The notes under the pieces: generated by a model
The model's input: the letters and a program-made list of their open reading frames with translations, nothing else
What the model was told of the DNA's origin: nothing
Databases searched by the model: none
Part shown: positions 1-14,700 of the stretch, piece after piece
How the letters are laid out: the number at the start of each line of letters is the position of its first letter
How positions within the stretch are numbered: the first letter of the stretch is position 1
Made by a program: the position numbers and the translations under genes
From: Lichenostomus cassidix
Lineage: Eukaryota; Chordata; Aves; Passeriformes; Meliphagidae
Reading direction: 5' to 3'
Assembly (NCBI GenBank): GCA_008360975.2
Contig: CM039179.1
Location: forward strand, 48,366,359-48,430,358
DNA: 64,000 bases

Positions 1-1235
1 CTAGACAGTTACATCAGTGCTTTTTAGCAAGGCATTAATAAGTCATGTGGTGATTACTGATACTGATGATTACTCACAAGCAATACTTGAGAGCTCAAGT
101 TCCTGAAAAGAACCAGGTGCCTAAAATATGTATTTCAATGATTATTTGTGTATTGAGGATGTCTGCCTTCTCTGTACTGATGATATGAAATTAATTAATG
201 ATTTATAGAAATACTATGGAAATGCTTTGCTTGATTCAATGTTATGTTTGTATAAGAGTAGAACTAGTATGAATGGAATCTGCTTCATTGTGAGAATTTT
301 TTTCTCATGAGCAGATGCCTAGGTTATTCATTGTCATTTAATAACAGAGTTTAAATTTGTCTCATGAGTAATGAAAAATACTGGTAGAAAAATGCTGCTT
401 CTCTCTGTCATGGAAAATAGCAACATTCTTTTAATGGCTGGACTTATTATCTACAAAATTGAAATGGATGAGGAAAAAATCTACATACTCAAAATCTGCA
501 CAAGGAATTTGTGGTATAACAAAAATTGGGTGTGTCTGTTTACTAAACTATTTCAGAACTGTGTCACCTGATCTATCTTGTTATTTTGCACATTGGCAAA
601 CTACTGAAAAAACCACATTTAATATAGTTTGGCTCTTGTGATTCTTCCTTACTTTGTGGTGTTATATCCATCCCTGGATGTTCTGCAACCCTGCTTTTCT
701 ATTTCTTTAAACAAAAGCTGCTGCTTTGATCATCTCTAGCATGTGCCAAGACACAAGACAGATGCTCCAAGGGTGCAGTTGGGCACACTTATTATTGGAG
801 AAAAAATTATCTCTGCATTTGAGATTGAAGAGAGGATTTACTCTTCCTTTGGTTATTCTCCTGCTGCAGGCAAAGTGCAACAGCCTCTGTGCACTTGGCT
901 GTGCAAATGGCCAGGAGATACCAACATTTCACAGCAGCACTGAACGGCAGCTTTGGCTGCATTGCCTAGATTTGCAAATACAGGAAACCTTCTACAAACA
1001 GTTCCCAGGAATGTAAAATGTGCAATGAAACATGTGGCAACACTGGATGATTAATAAACACATCACAGCTCGAAAATGGTTACACAACAAAGTGCTAAAA
1101 CAGCCAGCTTAATAGGACAGACTCTAGAATGCCTTCACTTTTAAAATGAAGGCAAGGCAAAGCAAGAAAAGGCAAGGGGAAAAAATGTAAAACAAAAGGG
1201 AGAGGGTTGGTCGAAAGGCTTTATATTTGATTTTA
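1..1235. other. Unique non-coding sequence, nothing recognised
   Basis: AT-rich sequence with no repeat family, RNA gene or convincing exon that I can identify. The open frames here are all under 100 codons, overlap one another and have no recognisable domain. Confidence 0.6.
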
Positions 1236-1247
1236 TAGATATATATA

Positions 1248-1288
<41 letters not shown>
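1236..1288. repeat. Compound (AT)n/(GT)n microsatellite
   Basis: A short AT run (about 1236-1250) passes directly into an uninterrupted TG/GT dinucleotide array at 1252-1286, about 17 units. It is likely length-polymorphic. Confidence 0.97.
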
Positions 1289-1289
<1 letters not shown>

Positions 1290-3923
1290 AAAATTTATTT
1301 TTTACAAAAACTGACAAACTGAATGAGTAAATACAAAGTTTATATTAGAGCATCACAGAAGTTCTACCAAAGAGCCTTCACAATTGACATACTCTGAGTT
1401 TCTTTTTGTTTTAACAGTTTTTGCTGTAGTAAAAACATGTGCTCCATCTCCTTCCCATCCCCTAAAGGTTTTCTGGCATAACCACTAGAACTGTGTTAAC
1501 AATTCAGAATGACTCGGTCATGTTCTTCTGCCAGATCAAACCCAACTGTTCCAAATCAAACAGGAACTCTATGGTTTCAGTTAGACTCTTCAAATATGTC
1601 CTTCTGAAAATAAACATTATCCCTAATTTCCTATGATCAGATGAGAAGAGCCACATCATAAAAGAATCTTGAAATTTCTAAGATATCAAAATAATACTGT
1701 TTATTGGTCAAAGTAAATCCCCTGTAAATTATTTTCTCGGGTTAATTGTTTAAATAAAATCATAGATTTATACCAGAAATAAGATTTATTGTGACACCTA
1801 TTTTGCTGTTACTTTTTTGTACCAATGAAATGACCCTCCCCAATGACCAGGTATGCAATCTCTCTCAGAAAGGAGCAAAATGAAACATAAGCCCATCAAC
1901 TTTTTAATAGGGTTCTGTCATCCTTTCTTCTAAATCTCAGAGGTATTTATGCTTATACAGGAGTCAGTTACAGTTCATCATGTTGCTCCAGCTCTACATT
2001 TGTAGCAGCACAATGCCATTAGTCATTCCCAGAACCATAGCTATTAGAGATTGAAGTGACCTTTTAATGTCATCACATCCTACCCTGATTCCTACTATCC
2101 ATGGCAACAGACTAATGTCAAACACACAATTATGACTTCACTGCAAAGTGTAGCAAGGGAGAGGCTGATTTTCAGTTTTAAGCTGAATTTCAGAAGTCAG
2201 AGGCCTAGCTTTTGCTATTCAAATCAATGAAAGCTATTTATATTTCATTTGCAAGTTGTTGAACACCCAAGGTATTTCTAACCACTAAGCTCACATTGGT
2301 ACCTAAACAAAACATTGACTGCTTATTTTGGGCAGAGAAGGGAAAATTAAAATGGCCACATCATGCAGATATTGGTGTTTGATCCAGGAATCTTTCAAAT
2401 AAAGGACAGCTTTTTGATAACATGGGGTGAACATGGTTTATCTGTCTTCCTCACCCCAATCAAAGCATGAAGGCTCCTGTATTGCAGGGATGGGGTATAG
2501 ACAGGCCTATATCCATTTTATATAATGTGGGCTTCAGTGAAAAGCAATGTATCCCCCATGCCCCTGAAGGAACCACTCTGCTCCACATCAGACTGAAACA
2601 GCAGGTCTGCAATACGAGCTGTTGGAATCTGGGATAAACTCAAGGTTCACCAATGCTGTATCATAAATACACTTCTGGAGATGAGCAGTTTCTGCCATGT
2701 GTCTGGGGGTGCATGGATCTGAAATGCATCACTGTGTAAAGATATTTCAGCTTGGTTTAGGCTAATTGCAATATAAGAGTGCCAGTGAAGCACTACCCTT
2801 ATGGGAATTAGCCCTTCCTCAGAGGTAGGAATGCTTACCTGAGCCATTGCCATGCTAACACACAGGGATTTCTGGTAGGAGCAGAGCTGATGTGTGTACA
2901 GGGCTATTTACTGGGCCATACCTCCTCTGTGGTTAATGAAATTCCTGTAGCAAACTTATTTCGCTTGCAAGAGTTTGAACTCCGAGAGTAATCACATCAA
3001 GAGCATTAATCAAGAATTGGGATGTGTGACTCAATTTTGTAGCTGGACCTCTCTCTCTAATAGGATTTAAAGGACATTTCAGAAAGAATTAAGAGCCTCA
3101 CAATTATTGTAGGAGGTTAGAGTCCAATGACAGTTCACCTCTGATGCAAACCCACAGGCTAATGCAGCTAGAGACCTATGGTAATATAGCAGTAGGTAAA
3201 AGCAAAGTGCTTAAAAATGTGCTCAGACTAGGTCATGTGTGAAAGGGAAATTATTTTGTAATGAAGAAGATTAATTTCCCACTGATATTTCAGTAATCAA
3301 ACAGAACAAAAGAGATACATTCTTAGTTTTTAATTTGTCTCTATTCAGACAAATTCATACTGAAATGAAAAAGATACACTGAATTAGATAATTTCCCTTC
3401 AAAAGGACTGAACAGGACTACATCAGGGCTTACTTAAGGAGTTGGCTCAGAGCTTTGTAAAATGCAGTGTTGGGAAACTGAGCATCTGTGGTTTTATATT
3501 TCAGGGATGATGCAAGATTTTTCAACCTTTAAATTATAGCTTGTGCAAGCAGTTCTCTGTTACTTAACAGATTTGCAAATGTGTCCATCTCCAAGGTAAT
3601 GGGCATTGCATTTCTGTCATTCAAAAGGCTGAGATTCAAAATGAATTCAAAGAATGAATTAATCCATCCTCTCCTTCTCTAAAACTTTCTAAACACTACT
3701 TGGAGGGATTCTAGCAGATGTAATAATAGATTTGTATGCAGATACTCTGTAAAGAGTTTACCGATAAAGGTAAGAATTTTTCATCTCTATTTTAGAAGCA
3801 AAAGACATGAGAGAGTTTTGAACCAGTTATACAAGCAACTACTGCCAAAGCTTAGTCAAAGGTCTAAGCCTTGCTATTCCATTCCTCCCTATCTGCCCAT
3901 CCCCTGAAAAATCCAGTATGAGA
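1289..3923. other. Unique non-coding sequence, nothing recognised
   Basis: No interspersed repeat, RNA gene or supported coding exon is seen. Frames are short and broken by stops on both strands. Confidence 0.55.
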
Positions 3924-4111
3924 GAAGGAAGGAAGGAAGGAAGGAAGGAAGGAAGGAAGGAAGGAAGGAAGGAAGGAAGGAAGGAAGGAAGGAAGGAAGG
4001 AAGGAAGGAAGGAAGGAAGAAAGGAAGGAAGGAAGGAAGGAAGGAAGGAAGGAAGGAAGGAAGGAAGGAAGGAAGGAAGGAAGGAAGGAAGGAAGGAAGG
4101 AAGGAAGGAAG
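3924..4111 (+). repeat. (GGAA)n tetranucleotide array, about 47 units
   Basis: A near-perfect GGAA array of about 188 bp, with one visible interruption near 4019-4022 where a G is replaced by A. The plus strand is purine-only, so the other strand is TTCC/CCTT. It gives an artefactual open frame repeating Gly-Arg-Lys-Glu, which is not a gene. GGAA is the core of ETS-family transcription factor sites, and long GGAA arrays are known in mammals as binding platforms for some ETS proteins. Any such role here is inference. Confidence 0.98.
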
Positions 4112-7100
4112 TTAGTTGGTTCTGGAAAGTTAGAATTGATAATGTTTTATGACAAGGTTAATAAGTATTTTTCTTTGACTGTTGAACATAAGACATAAAT
4201 AGCTGCATAGGTTTATGACTAATAATATCTGCAGTAATGCAAGCTAAAATAACAGTTATTTCTCAGAAATAAAAGCTGAGTTCAATGAAAGGACATAATG
4301 TTACATGTGTATAACCACTGGGAAACACCGACTGGCATTTTCCCTTTTGACCTTACATGACAGTGTTACATTCCAATGGAAAACATTGCCAAGTCTCAGT
4401 TCAGCATAAAAGCAACACTGAGGAAAGTACTCTGTAGCAAACAAACAGAACTAAAAACTGTTCCAATAAAAAAAGGGTCATGCTTGGAGTCAGCAGCATT
4501 TCTGAAAGCCTGTTTATTCTGTTGCATGAAATCTGACAGGCCCATGATGAATTAAATGTATTACAATTAAAAGAAGTGTTTGGGGTAAACTAGAAGTGCT
4601 TTGTTTTCTTTTTCACACTAGGACTCAGCTGACTTATATATCTCATCACAAGATGCAAGGATGTAGCAACTCTGCCCTTCTTGCTGTGTGACAAAAGCTT
4701 TAAAAAAAAAAAGCTATGATAAAATTAGAAATAGAAATCTTGAAAGCTTAATATTATGCAAGCTATTCTGCAATACAGGAAAAAATATGTTTTTTATTTT
4801 AGACTTCAGTTTCATGATTTGGAGTTTATGGCTGTCAGTTTACAGAAATAAATCTCAGAGAGTCACATTTGAGCAGGACTTAAGTAAAGTGGCACCTCTC
4901 TTAAGGGTCTCTTTGCATTGGGTTAGAAATACCAGGCTGTTAACCTGCTCTTTGTGAAATACAGGAAATAATATCTTTTACTGGGAAACACGTAATATTT
5001 TGCCAGATTTTCAAAGGTGGTAGTTGAAATAAATCTTCTAAAAATTAACCTCTCTGGTGTGCTGTTTTACCTTCTGAAAAAAAATTTTCAGACTCTCACC
5101 CCTGAGAAATTATACATTTCCAGAACAGGACAGACAATAAAGCCACTGTGTGTACAAAAGAAGCAACACTGTCCCTGTTCAACAAAAGCCAGACTTCCCT
5201 CCCTTTTTCACAGACAGGACAAGGATACTGAAAAAATACTTCTGGAGGGGTCCCGTCCTCACTTGTACTGCCACTGCCTGGGCTGGGAGGAGAGAGATGA
5301 AGGTTCCCCACAGGCAGGTTCCCCACCAGCTTCAGAGGAGACTGTGGATCCAGAAAGAGATCCAGGCAGTTGTTAAAAAGAAGTCCACCTGGTTATGTCT
5401 ATATTGGCAGACTGATCCTGATATTGTGATTTTGCTTTCTGTGTTATTAAAGAAGTAAAACAGTCTGTGGTATGGTTCAGTCCCTGACCAGTTCCCAAAC
5501 AAATCCTCAGCATAGGTCCATAGAGTTAGAAAAAGCCATTCACTATTTCCCAATAGATAGCTGGGATGTAGCAAGCTGTTTATGAGACTTCAGTAGTAAG
5601 AACAAGACTAGTCCATGCCAGCTGGATTGAAGCATGGATTCTGGCACTGCTGCATTTGCAAGTACAGGGATAGCCCTTGTGTCTCATGTGTTGATGAGAC
5701 AAAAGTTGTGGTGTTTACTACTAAGAATGGGACGAAATCAGTATGACTCCTAACATTAATAACACTTATGGGAGTGCCAAGAGACCTGGGGGGGTGAATA
5801 AAACATTTGTATATCCTGTAGGGCAGTAATGTTGATTTGAGTAGGGATGAAAGCAGATGGAGTGAATGGATGTGCTGTTCAGTGGAGAGAGGGAAAATGG
5901 GCTCCTCACATTTTTTACATTAAAAGTCCAGTGATTTTTTTATTATTATTTCTCAGTGTTTGCAGATTTGTTCAATATTTTCAAGATTCAAGATTTTTTT
6001 GTGTTCCTTTGTACCTTGGTCAACTATATTTCATGGCTATGGGAGCTGTTGGCTTTACAGCAAACCAAGATGGGCTTTCCTTGTCATGGGCTTTTGTTAT
6101 AAATTCAAAATGCTGAGAAAATTCCCTCAAATTTGCCAATTTTTTTCGACTAACTATTGTGAGGTATAAAGGGCTAATCAGGCTGAATGATAAGGAGGAA
6201 GTGCACATCTGCTAATCACCACTCTTTACAATCTTTTCAAACGGATTTTCTATCTGTAGACAAAGCTGACCATCAAGTTCAATAGCAAAAATAAGCCCTT
6301 TTTATTAATTTGAATTTGCTGGTAAGGTTCGCTGCCTCTGCAGTAAGAAGCCACATGAAATTCCTAGCAGTCAGGCTGACAAATTTTAATAATTGCTTTG
6401 GGTTGGAGAAGGGAATGGTAATTTTATATCATTATCACTTTTTGAGATTATCCAATTGTGCAGGTTAAAAACCTGCTTCCATCACCTTCAAAATTACTTT
6501 GAAACAAGTAAGGATTATTTCAATTGCACTTGTAAATGAAGAAAAAATCATTTAGACTCACCTGGTTTTAAATTCCTTTCCTTTATCATTCTTACCATAA
6601 CTAAATCAAAAGAGGCTATTAAATACTGCCCCCTCTTTAGAAATTCATTAAGATAGATTAAATACTAGCTTTTGACTATTTCATTTAATTAGAAGATAAA
6701 TTTAGTTTTGGTACACTGAACCACTAAAGCGTATTAACAGCCCTTTCAGTTAGGTGTTAATTTAAGCCCTAAGCCAGAAAAGATTTTGCATGTCCCTGAG
6801 CCCAGACTGAGGTGGATATTTTTCTTTTACATAGAGCAAGTTAAATTGAATGTTGATTTTATCTGATATATACTTTCACTGAAGTTTCATTTCCTGCATG
6901 GACCTGTTCTGCAATGGCATTTTCACTGATAAATAACACACTAGATTCTAATGAAAGACAGAAGATCATCTTACAGCATTTCTTAGTGCCTTATGAAATG
7001 ATTGTTTCACCCATTACCTCCTCACCACATCTTCATTAAAACGCCACACCCATATAAAAACACATGACAACAATATATGGAATACACAGATCTAAGGAAT

Positions 7101-10100
7101 GTAGAGGGCCCCATAAAGGATACAGAGATTTAAGAAATGTTGGAGCCCCCAGGCAAATTTTGTTTCCAGCAAGAGTCACAAGGAATGGACAGCTTAATGG
7201 AGATATCTTGTACATTGTGTCGAGATGGTCAAAGGAGAGAAAAGTCTATGGCCTAATTTGCCAGTGCCACTTGATGTGGCATCTGCAGTCTAGGTGGCAG
7301 CACTGCTTTTGAACTCAACTCGACATGAATGTCTTCCCACTGCACCACGGAGCAGAGCTAATCCTGACAAGTCTAAATCAGCTAATGATTTCACACCACA
7401 GGAAGCCAAGTTGTGGAATGACGACAGACTACCATGTGCCAAGTGCCACAGACTCACCAGGGATGTGCATGTAAAGCGAAAGATGAACAGAGACATCCTT
7501 CAGAACCCGTCAGTTTTCTTTCTCCCTAAAAGGGCCTGAGGTGGAAGCAGCACTGGGACCAAGTATGTGGCTCTGTATCCTACACTGCAACAGAAAATCT
7601 GCTTTATGCCCCCTGCCCCCAAAATCACATAGGGTCACCTATAACCTTCTTGTTTGGTTTTAATTTGCTTTATGAGGATTGACTTTGAATACGTATCCCA
7701 AGTGTCACACCGGCTATAACCTGAGACCTTCCAGACCTTCCATCTGCTTCACCTCCACAAATACCCCAGTCCAGTACTTGATCAAAAAATAAGACAAACT
7801 GCAATAAAGTGAGGTTACATAAAAATAGTAAATGAACTTTGTAATTTTTCTTTTTGTACCTCCAGAAGCAAAGATGATGAAGGCATTACCCACTATGTAT
7901 CAAATCATACAAATATTAGGACACTTATCAGGATCTGGGATATATTCCACTTTTTCTCCTGAACTGGATGGAGATTCAAATCCATATCTCCCTTCTCTGA
8001 AAAGGTAACCTAGCCATGGAGCTAGCTACAAGTCATGCAGAGAAATGAACAACTGTCAGAATTTTATAGTGGCACAGCTCCAGAAATAGAAGGGAGGAGC
8101 ATTTGAACCCAAAATAGCCTGGTAGAGAAAGGGTTTATCTAGAATGAGGAGAGTGTGGGGATGAGCTCTCACTCAGCAGAGTAGTGATCTGAATCTTAGT
8201 TTTTCAGTGCTCAAGCATGTGCTGAAATTAAAATTTTTAAAAAAACAAAAAAAAAAGAACTCCATGTTATGATTTCAACCTTTAAAATTAAGAGTGTGCC
8301 CACCCTGAAAGAAAAAACTATATCTTCAGTTGGAGACTTTTAGTAGTACATCACAAGTAGAAAAATGCTTTGTGAAAAGAAGCAAGGTGCAAAAAGACTC
8401 ATAGACCACATTCGGTGCCAATTCAGATGCTGTACTTGGCTTGATGGTACCATGCCATGAAGTGCTAGTCAGTCTGGCTTTAAATGCTACCTCAGTGCAG
8501 AGAACCACTCAGGAAAGTGATGGAAAACCTACACTACCTCGGTTGCCAAGGTGGAGACCTTTGCACAGCTGCAAGGGCATCAAGGAACTCTTGAACTGCA
8601 GTGCACTGAGGGAAGTTTTAGTCCATCCTTTGCTTTCTGCTCCCTCCAACATTTCCTTCAGCCAAGACACAAAGAAGGTGCAGAGCCTTGTTCTTCCCCT
8701 CAAATCAACTTGCTGAACATTCTGGTGAGCACTCAGGGAACTTGTTCCATCCACAATGCGTGCTGACACCGCTCACCACTCAGTTCATGTTTTTTTCTTA
8801 TCTAATTTCATCCTAGAAATTCTTCCTTTTAAAGCACACATATAATGTCCCTGGATAATAAGATCAGGAATATTATCAGCTAGTTATTTTTATACTGATA
8901 TTAAAAAGGCATGTTCTGGGTCTGAATCTTATTAAATGATTTCTCTGTAAGTTTGGTATTTACATTCTACAGGCACATGGGGAAACATTGTAAATATTTA
9001 TAGTACTGTGGATGAGGAGACTTGAAAATTAGCAGAAAGAAGGTTTCCATACCATACTGCAGTGAAGACTGTGAACATTTGCTTTCCTAGATGAGATGTG
9101 CCTGTTTCCACTTTGAAGGCTTGCCAGGTGGTAAGACTGAGTTAAAGCACCTGGCAAAGATGAGTTCTGGGTACATCTGAGCTGTCAGTTGGGTCTGCTC
9201 CTCTTGCCCACGTGCACATGCTGGATTCTTCATGGAACAACTTGGTATCCACCCAGCTAAAACCTGGAACTGACTCAATGACAAAACCACCTCAGGGCCT
9301 GTTCCAATAAGCACTGTGGGTGGAAGCAAGCCAGCTCCCATCACCTCCACCTGGCCCAGCCTTCAAACCCCTTCCTAGCAGGCAGTGAGCTGTCATAATA
9401 CATAACTCCTTAAGCAAACACACCCTTGGCATCCTGCACAAATACACCAGTGTTTAAGATGCCTGGGAGTACGTGGCTGCAAGGGAGAGCTGCTGCATCT
9501 GTGAAATCCGAGTGCTATAGATAGGAGCAGCCTGTTTGAGGGGGAGTGCAGCAAGTTGCAGAGCACAATGCACTGATGGGAGAAGTGGGAATCCATCCAT
9601 AGAGCAGGTGGTGGGACCAGCACAGACACAATCATCCTTCCCCTGCTGGATCCTTTCAGACAGAGGTTGTGTGCAAGCCAAACCCAGAGAACTTGCAACC
9701 GAGAAAAGTCTGGTGATGCCAACTACTGAAGCTTATTTGAAGCTCATTTCCTGCTAAGTCTCAGCTTAAGAACTAGTCTCAGCCAATCACACACTGAATG
9801 CCCTACTTAATTTACTTACTTGCCTATTTTTTGGGGAGGAGGTGTTGTCTGTTTTTATTCTAATCACTGATAGAGCCTGTGCTGAATGCTGTAGATCAGG
9901 TTTGGTTAACCAGCATTGCCCCAGGGCTTTGTGCTGTGTACAGATTCCTGCATGCACAGCCTACTTTTTCTTGTTTGGTGACTCCTCCCTGATTCATTGT
10001 CCACTTTCACCCCAATATCTGTTTCTATTTTCTGTCCTTCTTGTGGTTCCATCTAAATACCTTATTATCTGCATTTTCTAGGATCTGTCAACTATTTTGT

Positions 10101-11139
10101 TATTTTTTATCTACTTTTATTTTTAATTGGGTTTTTGCTTTCTTGGGTTTTTCGGAGGGTTTTTTTGGTTTTGTTTTGGTTTTTTATTCTTTTGTTTATG
10201 CTATCTCTGTGATTACCTGCAACACCCTGTTGCATAAGAACAAGAACATAAACACAAACAAGGCTTGGGGATTTTTTTTGATCATTAACATCTGTGATTA
10301 GATGATAACACTGAAATCCACAGAGGACTAGAAGACATCATTTACATTAATAAATTGCTCAAAAGTGGCAGTCTTTGTAGTTTTAGGAGTTGTTTTCCAA
10401 ATTAAGTGACAGAATTTATTGCAAATTGCTTTTGGAATAAGTATTTAAAATAATAATCGATAGTTATTCAAGTAGTTTATTTTAATCCACATAAGTACTA
10501 TGCTATTCATTCCTTTTACCCAGTAGTTTTTTCCAGCAAACCTTTTTCTTTGGCAATTTTTCTGCACTCATAGAACCAATTTTGTCCCTGACTTAGATAT
10601 TGCTCACCATATATCTTTGTTCTACAGACATCTGTCTCAAAATCTGATGACCTCATAATACTATAAGTCATAAACACTATTCTTCTTATATTTATTATTA
10701 AATATAAGTATTTTTCTCTAACTGGGTAGATTTTTTTTCATTTTTTTCACCAATTAGGATTTTCATAAAGAAGTAGATTAAGAACTTGAGCATTCAATGG
10801 ATATTTTAATATCTATATTCTAAACTTGTTCTTTAATCTATTTTAGAAAGCCCGTTTCATGATGGTTTCTTATCCAGTAGTGGTCAAATTACCTGAGATT
10901 TTTCTGCAAGAAAATTATTTATTACTAAAGCTTTCTTGCTCTAAGTGTGTTATAATCAAAGTCTACTGAAACTTCTTTCATTCTTCATCCATTTCTTCTT
11001 TCCCAAGAGAACTTCTCAGCCAGGCCTGACTTTCACTTCACATTTCAGCAATACTGCACATGCCCCTATTACTCTTTCCATCTTGTACTTTTATTCCCTG
11101 GAGTGGCAGAAACCTTTTGCTGACCTCCTGTATTGATGG
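4112..11139. other. Unique non-coding sequence
   Basis: About 7 kb without an identifiable repeat family or gene. There are A-rich runs (near 8237-8257) and a T/G-rich low-complexity tract at about 10143-10195. Several frames of 80-120 codons occur (for example near 5017-5376 and 9393-9722), but they overlap frames on the other strand and match no domain I recognise, so I treat them as chance. Confidence 0.5.
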
Positions 11140-11759
11140 GTTCAAAATTAAACATGAGCCACACATGAGCCAGCAGCACACCTTGGCAAAAGGTGCTGAA
11201 GATGGCAAATATCATCCAGAACTGTATACACAGAGGAAGAGCCATAATTTCTTAGGTCACTTGATTAATACAGTGTCCAGCTTTAGGCCTTCAGTACAGG
11301 AGGCAGCAATTAACAGGGGTGAGTTCAGCAGGGGCAGCCAGGATGATTGTGGCTGGATCATCTGTCCCATGAAGAGAGGCTGTGGGACTGGGGCTCCTTC
11401 AGTCAGAAGAGATGGCTCTGGAGGGACATGACAGAAGCCCCCAGTGTCTGCAGGGATGTCAGCAAGGAGATGGAGCCTTGTGTTTCACACTGGTGAGAGG
11501 TGTGAGGCTGAGAGGCAGCAGGCACAAATTAATACAAGAGTGCTTCGGAGGGGATATGAGGAAAACCTTTCCTCCTGCAAGTGCTGTCAGGAGTAGCAGG
11601 TTGTGCAGAGAGGTTATGCCATCTCCATTCTTGAAGAGATGGCTGGATAAATCCTTGAGCATCCTGGTCTTTCCTCAGAGCTGGTCATGATTTAAGAGGG
11701 AGGTTGGGCTAGACCTCCCAAGGTCCCTCCTGTCTGAATTATACTGGAATTTTATGGTT
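11140..11759 (+). mobile_element. CR1 LINE, 5'-truncated 3' end, degenerate
   Basis: The segment begins with a diverged copy of the CR1 ORF2 C-terminal region: a match to the stretch around 'aaattaaacatgagcc', then the 'agtgtccagcttt' and 'agagaggctgtgggactggggct' regions. It runs through the CR1 3' region to the characteristic end, 'gaggttgggctagacctccc' followed by 'aggtccctcc', finishing near 11759. The orientation is therefore plus. Numerous small indels break the reading frame. The 5' truncation is typical of CR1, which inserts by target-primed reverse transcription. The subfamily cannot be assigned by eye. Confidence 0.9.
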
Positions 11760-14700
11760 ACAAGGATTGCCCACAGAGCAGTATTAAATATGACATAATA
11801 GAATTCTCATAGATGTTCTTATTAAAGCTGTCCAGATTTAACATTTACCTGATTAGTGCAAAGACTGCATTTCATCAGTTGTAACAGTCATAGCTGATGG
11901 GGAGATCTGAAGCTCCAGCTCATTTCATACACTCTTTGCTATTGTGTAGAGACACTAGAGCACATTCATGCTCTTGTTCTTTGCCTTCTGTCTCCTAGCA
12001 ACTCCATCTGCTGCCTTATTTTGAATGTTGGAAGTACAAGTCAGATTTATTTTTTTTAGTTGGGGAAAAGCTGCTCCTTCCCTGATTCCAACATAGCTTA
12101 ACACACAGTTTTATATTTAAGATGCTGGAATGCCTTTTACACAAGTAAAGATGATTTCATCCTGCACTCTGTCATGACAATAACCTCCTTTCCATGGATC
12201 TAGGCCACTTCGTTACCCATGGGATCTTGACCACATAGGAATTTTGGTGATTATTAGTATTGTCAGTTGTCTGCAAAAATTATTAATCCAACTTTGGTTT
12301 GAGGGAATGATTCTGTTGGTTTTTGTTATTGGTAATTGTTTGGTCTTTCACAAGCTATAATTAGACATTCTCTGGCATCCATGTTTCACACGAATCTCTA
12401 TTACTCATTCCCTGGCACATGACATATTTCCTTGCCAATATTTGTGGAGCACGCTGTGAACTGAGTGGCACTGAGAAGTACGTAATAAAAGTGCTTATCC
12501 TGTACATGCCTGTCAGTTATACACCCGTTAAATTTAACTCGTCCAGCTCCACTGTGATATTTTTATCCTTGACTACAAGTGATTAACCATCACAGCAACA
12601 TAATCTCTTACCCATCCAATGGATAAAACAAGACACTGTCTAGTGACGGCTAGAAAAAAGGAGGGAAAAATCAGTCAACACATAGAGGATGTGAGAGTGT
12701 CTCAAGAGAGCACCAAAATATTGCAAAACATTTTACCTTTCTTAAACATTTGATTATTTATATATAGAGGAGTGGCTTTTATCAACAAAGTAACAGACTG
12801 AAACCCAAGCCTTCTTTGTAGCCTAGAGAAAAATCATTATGACTTTAACGTACTTTCAATAGAACTGGAGCTGATCCTTTTGTTTTAGAGGTCTCTTAAC
12901 CCTTAGTCTGAGTTTTCCCCCTCTTCAATAGCTTCATTCCTTTCCATAGCTGAAATTTTTATGTTAGTTATCTCTCCAAAGCTCCTCATTGGTCTTTGGA
13001 ACTGCTTCAGGCATCACCTTTTCTGATATCAGAAAAAAATATTATTGGGCTGCCCATTTCTGGAGTGGAGTGTGCTCAAAATTTGAAAAGAGTAATTGAG
13101 TGGGAAAAATTGTGCGTGCATACTGCTTTAAGGTTAGATTGTACCCTGAAACAGAATCTGAAACAGGAAAGCAGCGAGTGCAAAGGCTACAAAGTATTTT
13201 TTGGTGAACATTCAAATGAATTTTCAGATTTATCAATCATCTTTCCTAGGACTCTCTCTATTGCGCTATAGGACTGAGTTGTGACACTGAAGCCAAATTG
13301 GTGTAGTGATTATAGCAGTTTTAGGAGAATAGATTGAAAGAAAATTCAGTCATCGAAGTACATAATATAAGAAGCTTTCCTTATACAACATACTGACTGT
13401 TCAGCTGTGGTACAGCCAAATTATTTATTTTGACTCCTTTATATATGACTCCTTATATGGAAGGGTAAGTTTAAAGAAAACCCACATAGCAATGTGTCTG
13501 AGATTTTAATTTCTAAAACATTCCTAAGCAATAGCTAATGGCCCATGGTTAAACAATACAGGTGTCATTGGGTTGGTATATAGACGTTGTCATCAACTAT
13601 AAAACCCCACCTCATTCCAAAATTCCTGTGTGGAAACAAAGTAGAATGTAGCCCAGCACCCCTTTTCTCTTCCTGGAATCTGTTGAGGCTGTCATGAAGA
13701 GAACCAAGAATCAGCCAATTTTAACAGAGCAAAGTTATGACAATGAGTTTATCCTCCCAAATGTTTTGCCCATGACACAGAAGCAGACAGAAAACAAGCA
13801 TGGAACACACTGGCTGTTTGTGTTTATTTCTTTTGTAGTTGCCCCTGGTAACTACAAAATTAACATGTAAAAATGTATAATAAAATAAATATTTATTTTG
13901 ATTAACAAAGAATATATAGTTTTCAAAATTTACTAAAAAATAGCTGGGAACAAAAAGAAATAAAAATTGTGATCTTTTTAAGATTTCTATTTTAATTTGC
14001 ACAGCTGCAGTCTCCTATCACAGTGAACTAAAAGAACAGTAAATAGCAGGCAGCTGACACTTAAATCATATATATCTTCTAGTTTTCAGCTCAGCGTCTG
14101 CTGCATCATTTCTCAGATTTCAGAGTGGCTGGGAAGAGACACCAAGGATAAGAAAAATGCATCTTTTCAGCTGAAAGCATGTATTTTTCAATGACAAAGG
14201 ACTACAGGACATTATCCATTACTATTGCACAATAGAGGGCACTCTGAAAATCTCATTTTAATTTAAAGAAAAATCTATCTCTATGATAGCAAATTGAGGG
14301 GAGACGATAGTTACAGGAAAAAGAAACTTGACTCAAACATGTCAAATTTTCATGTTCAGAAAAAATGAATGTGCCCATTTTCCCAAAAGAAGTAACGTTG
14401 CAGTGCAGACAAGCTGTTTCCAAGGGGGAATAACACATTCAGGTGCCTCCAAAAGCCAGCTCAGGGCTGTCTTTCATATTCTGCACTGGTTTTCAGTGCC
14501 AGAGCTGAGTTCTGATTTCAAGGATTTCCTCCTTAGAATGAAAGGGCCAGATTCTTCTCTTACACTTATGGAAATTGGGGGAGCAAGACAATAGAGTAAT
14601 ACCAGCATTGAAGCAAGGAAAGAATGAGAGACAAGAGCTTGAATATAGCTTTATTTATCACCCTTTCATTAAAAGGAATTAGAGTTAATTAGCCCAGCTT

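Noticed and set aside
3918..4115. 65-codon frame of repeating Gly-Arg-Lys-Glu
   Set aside because: It is the translation of the GGAA microsatellite and not a gene.
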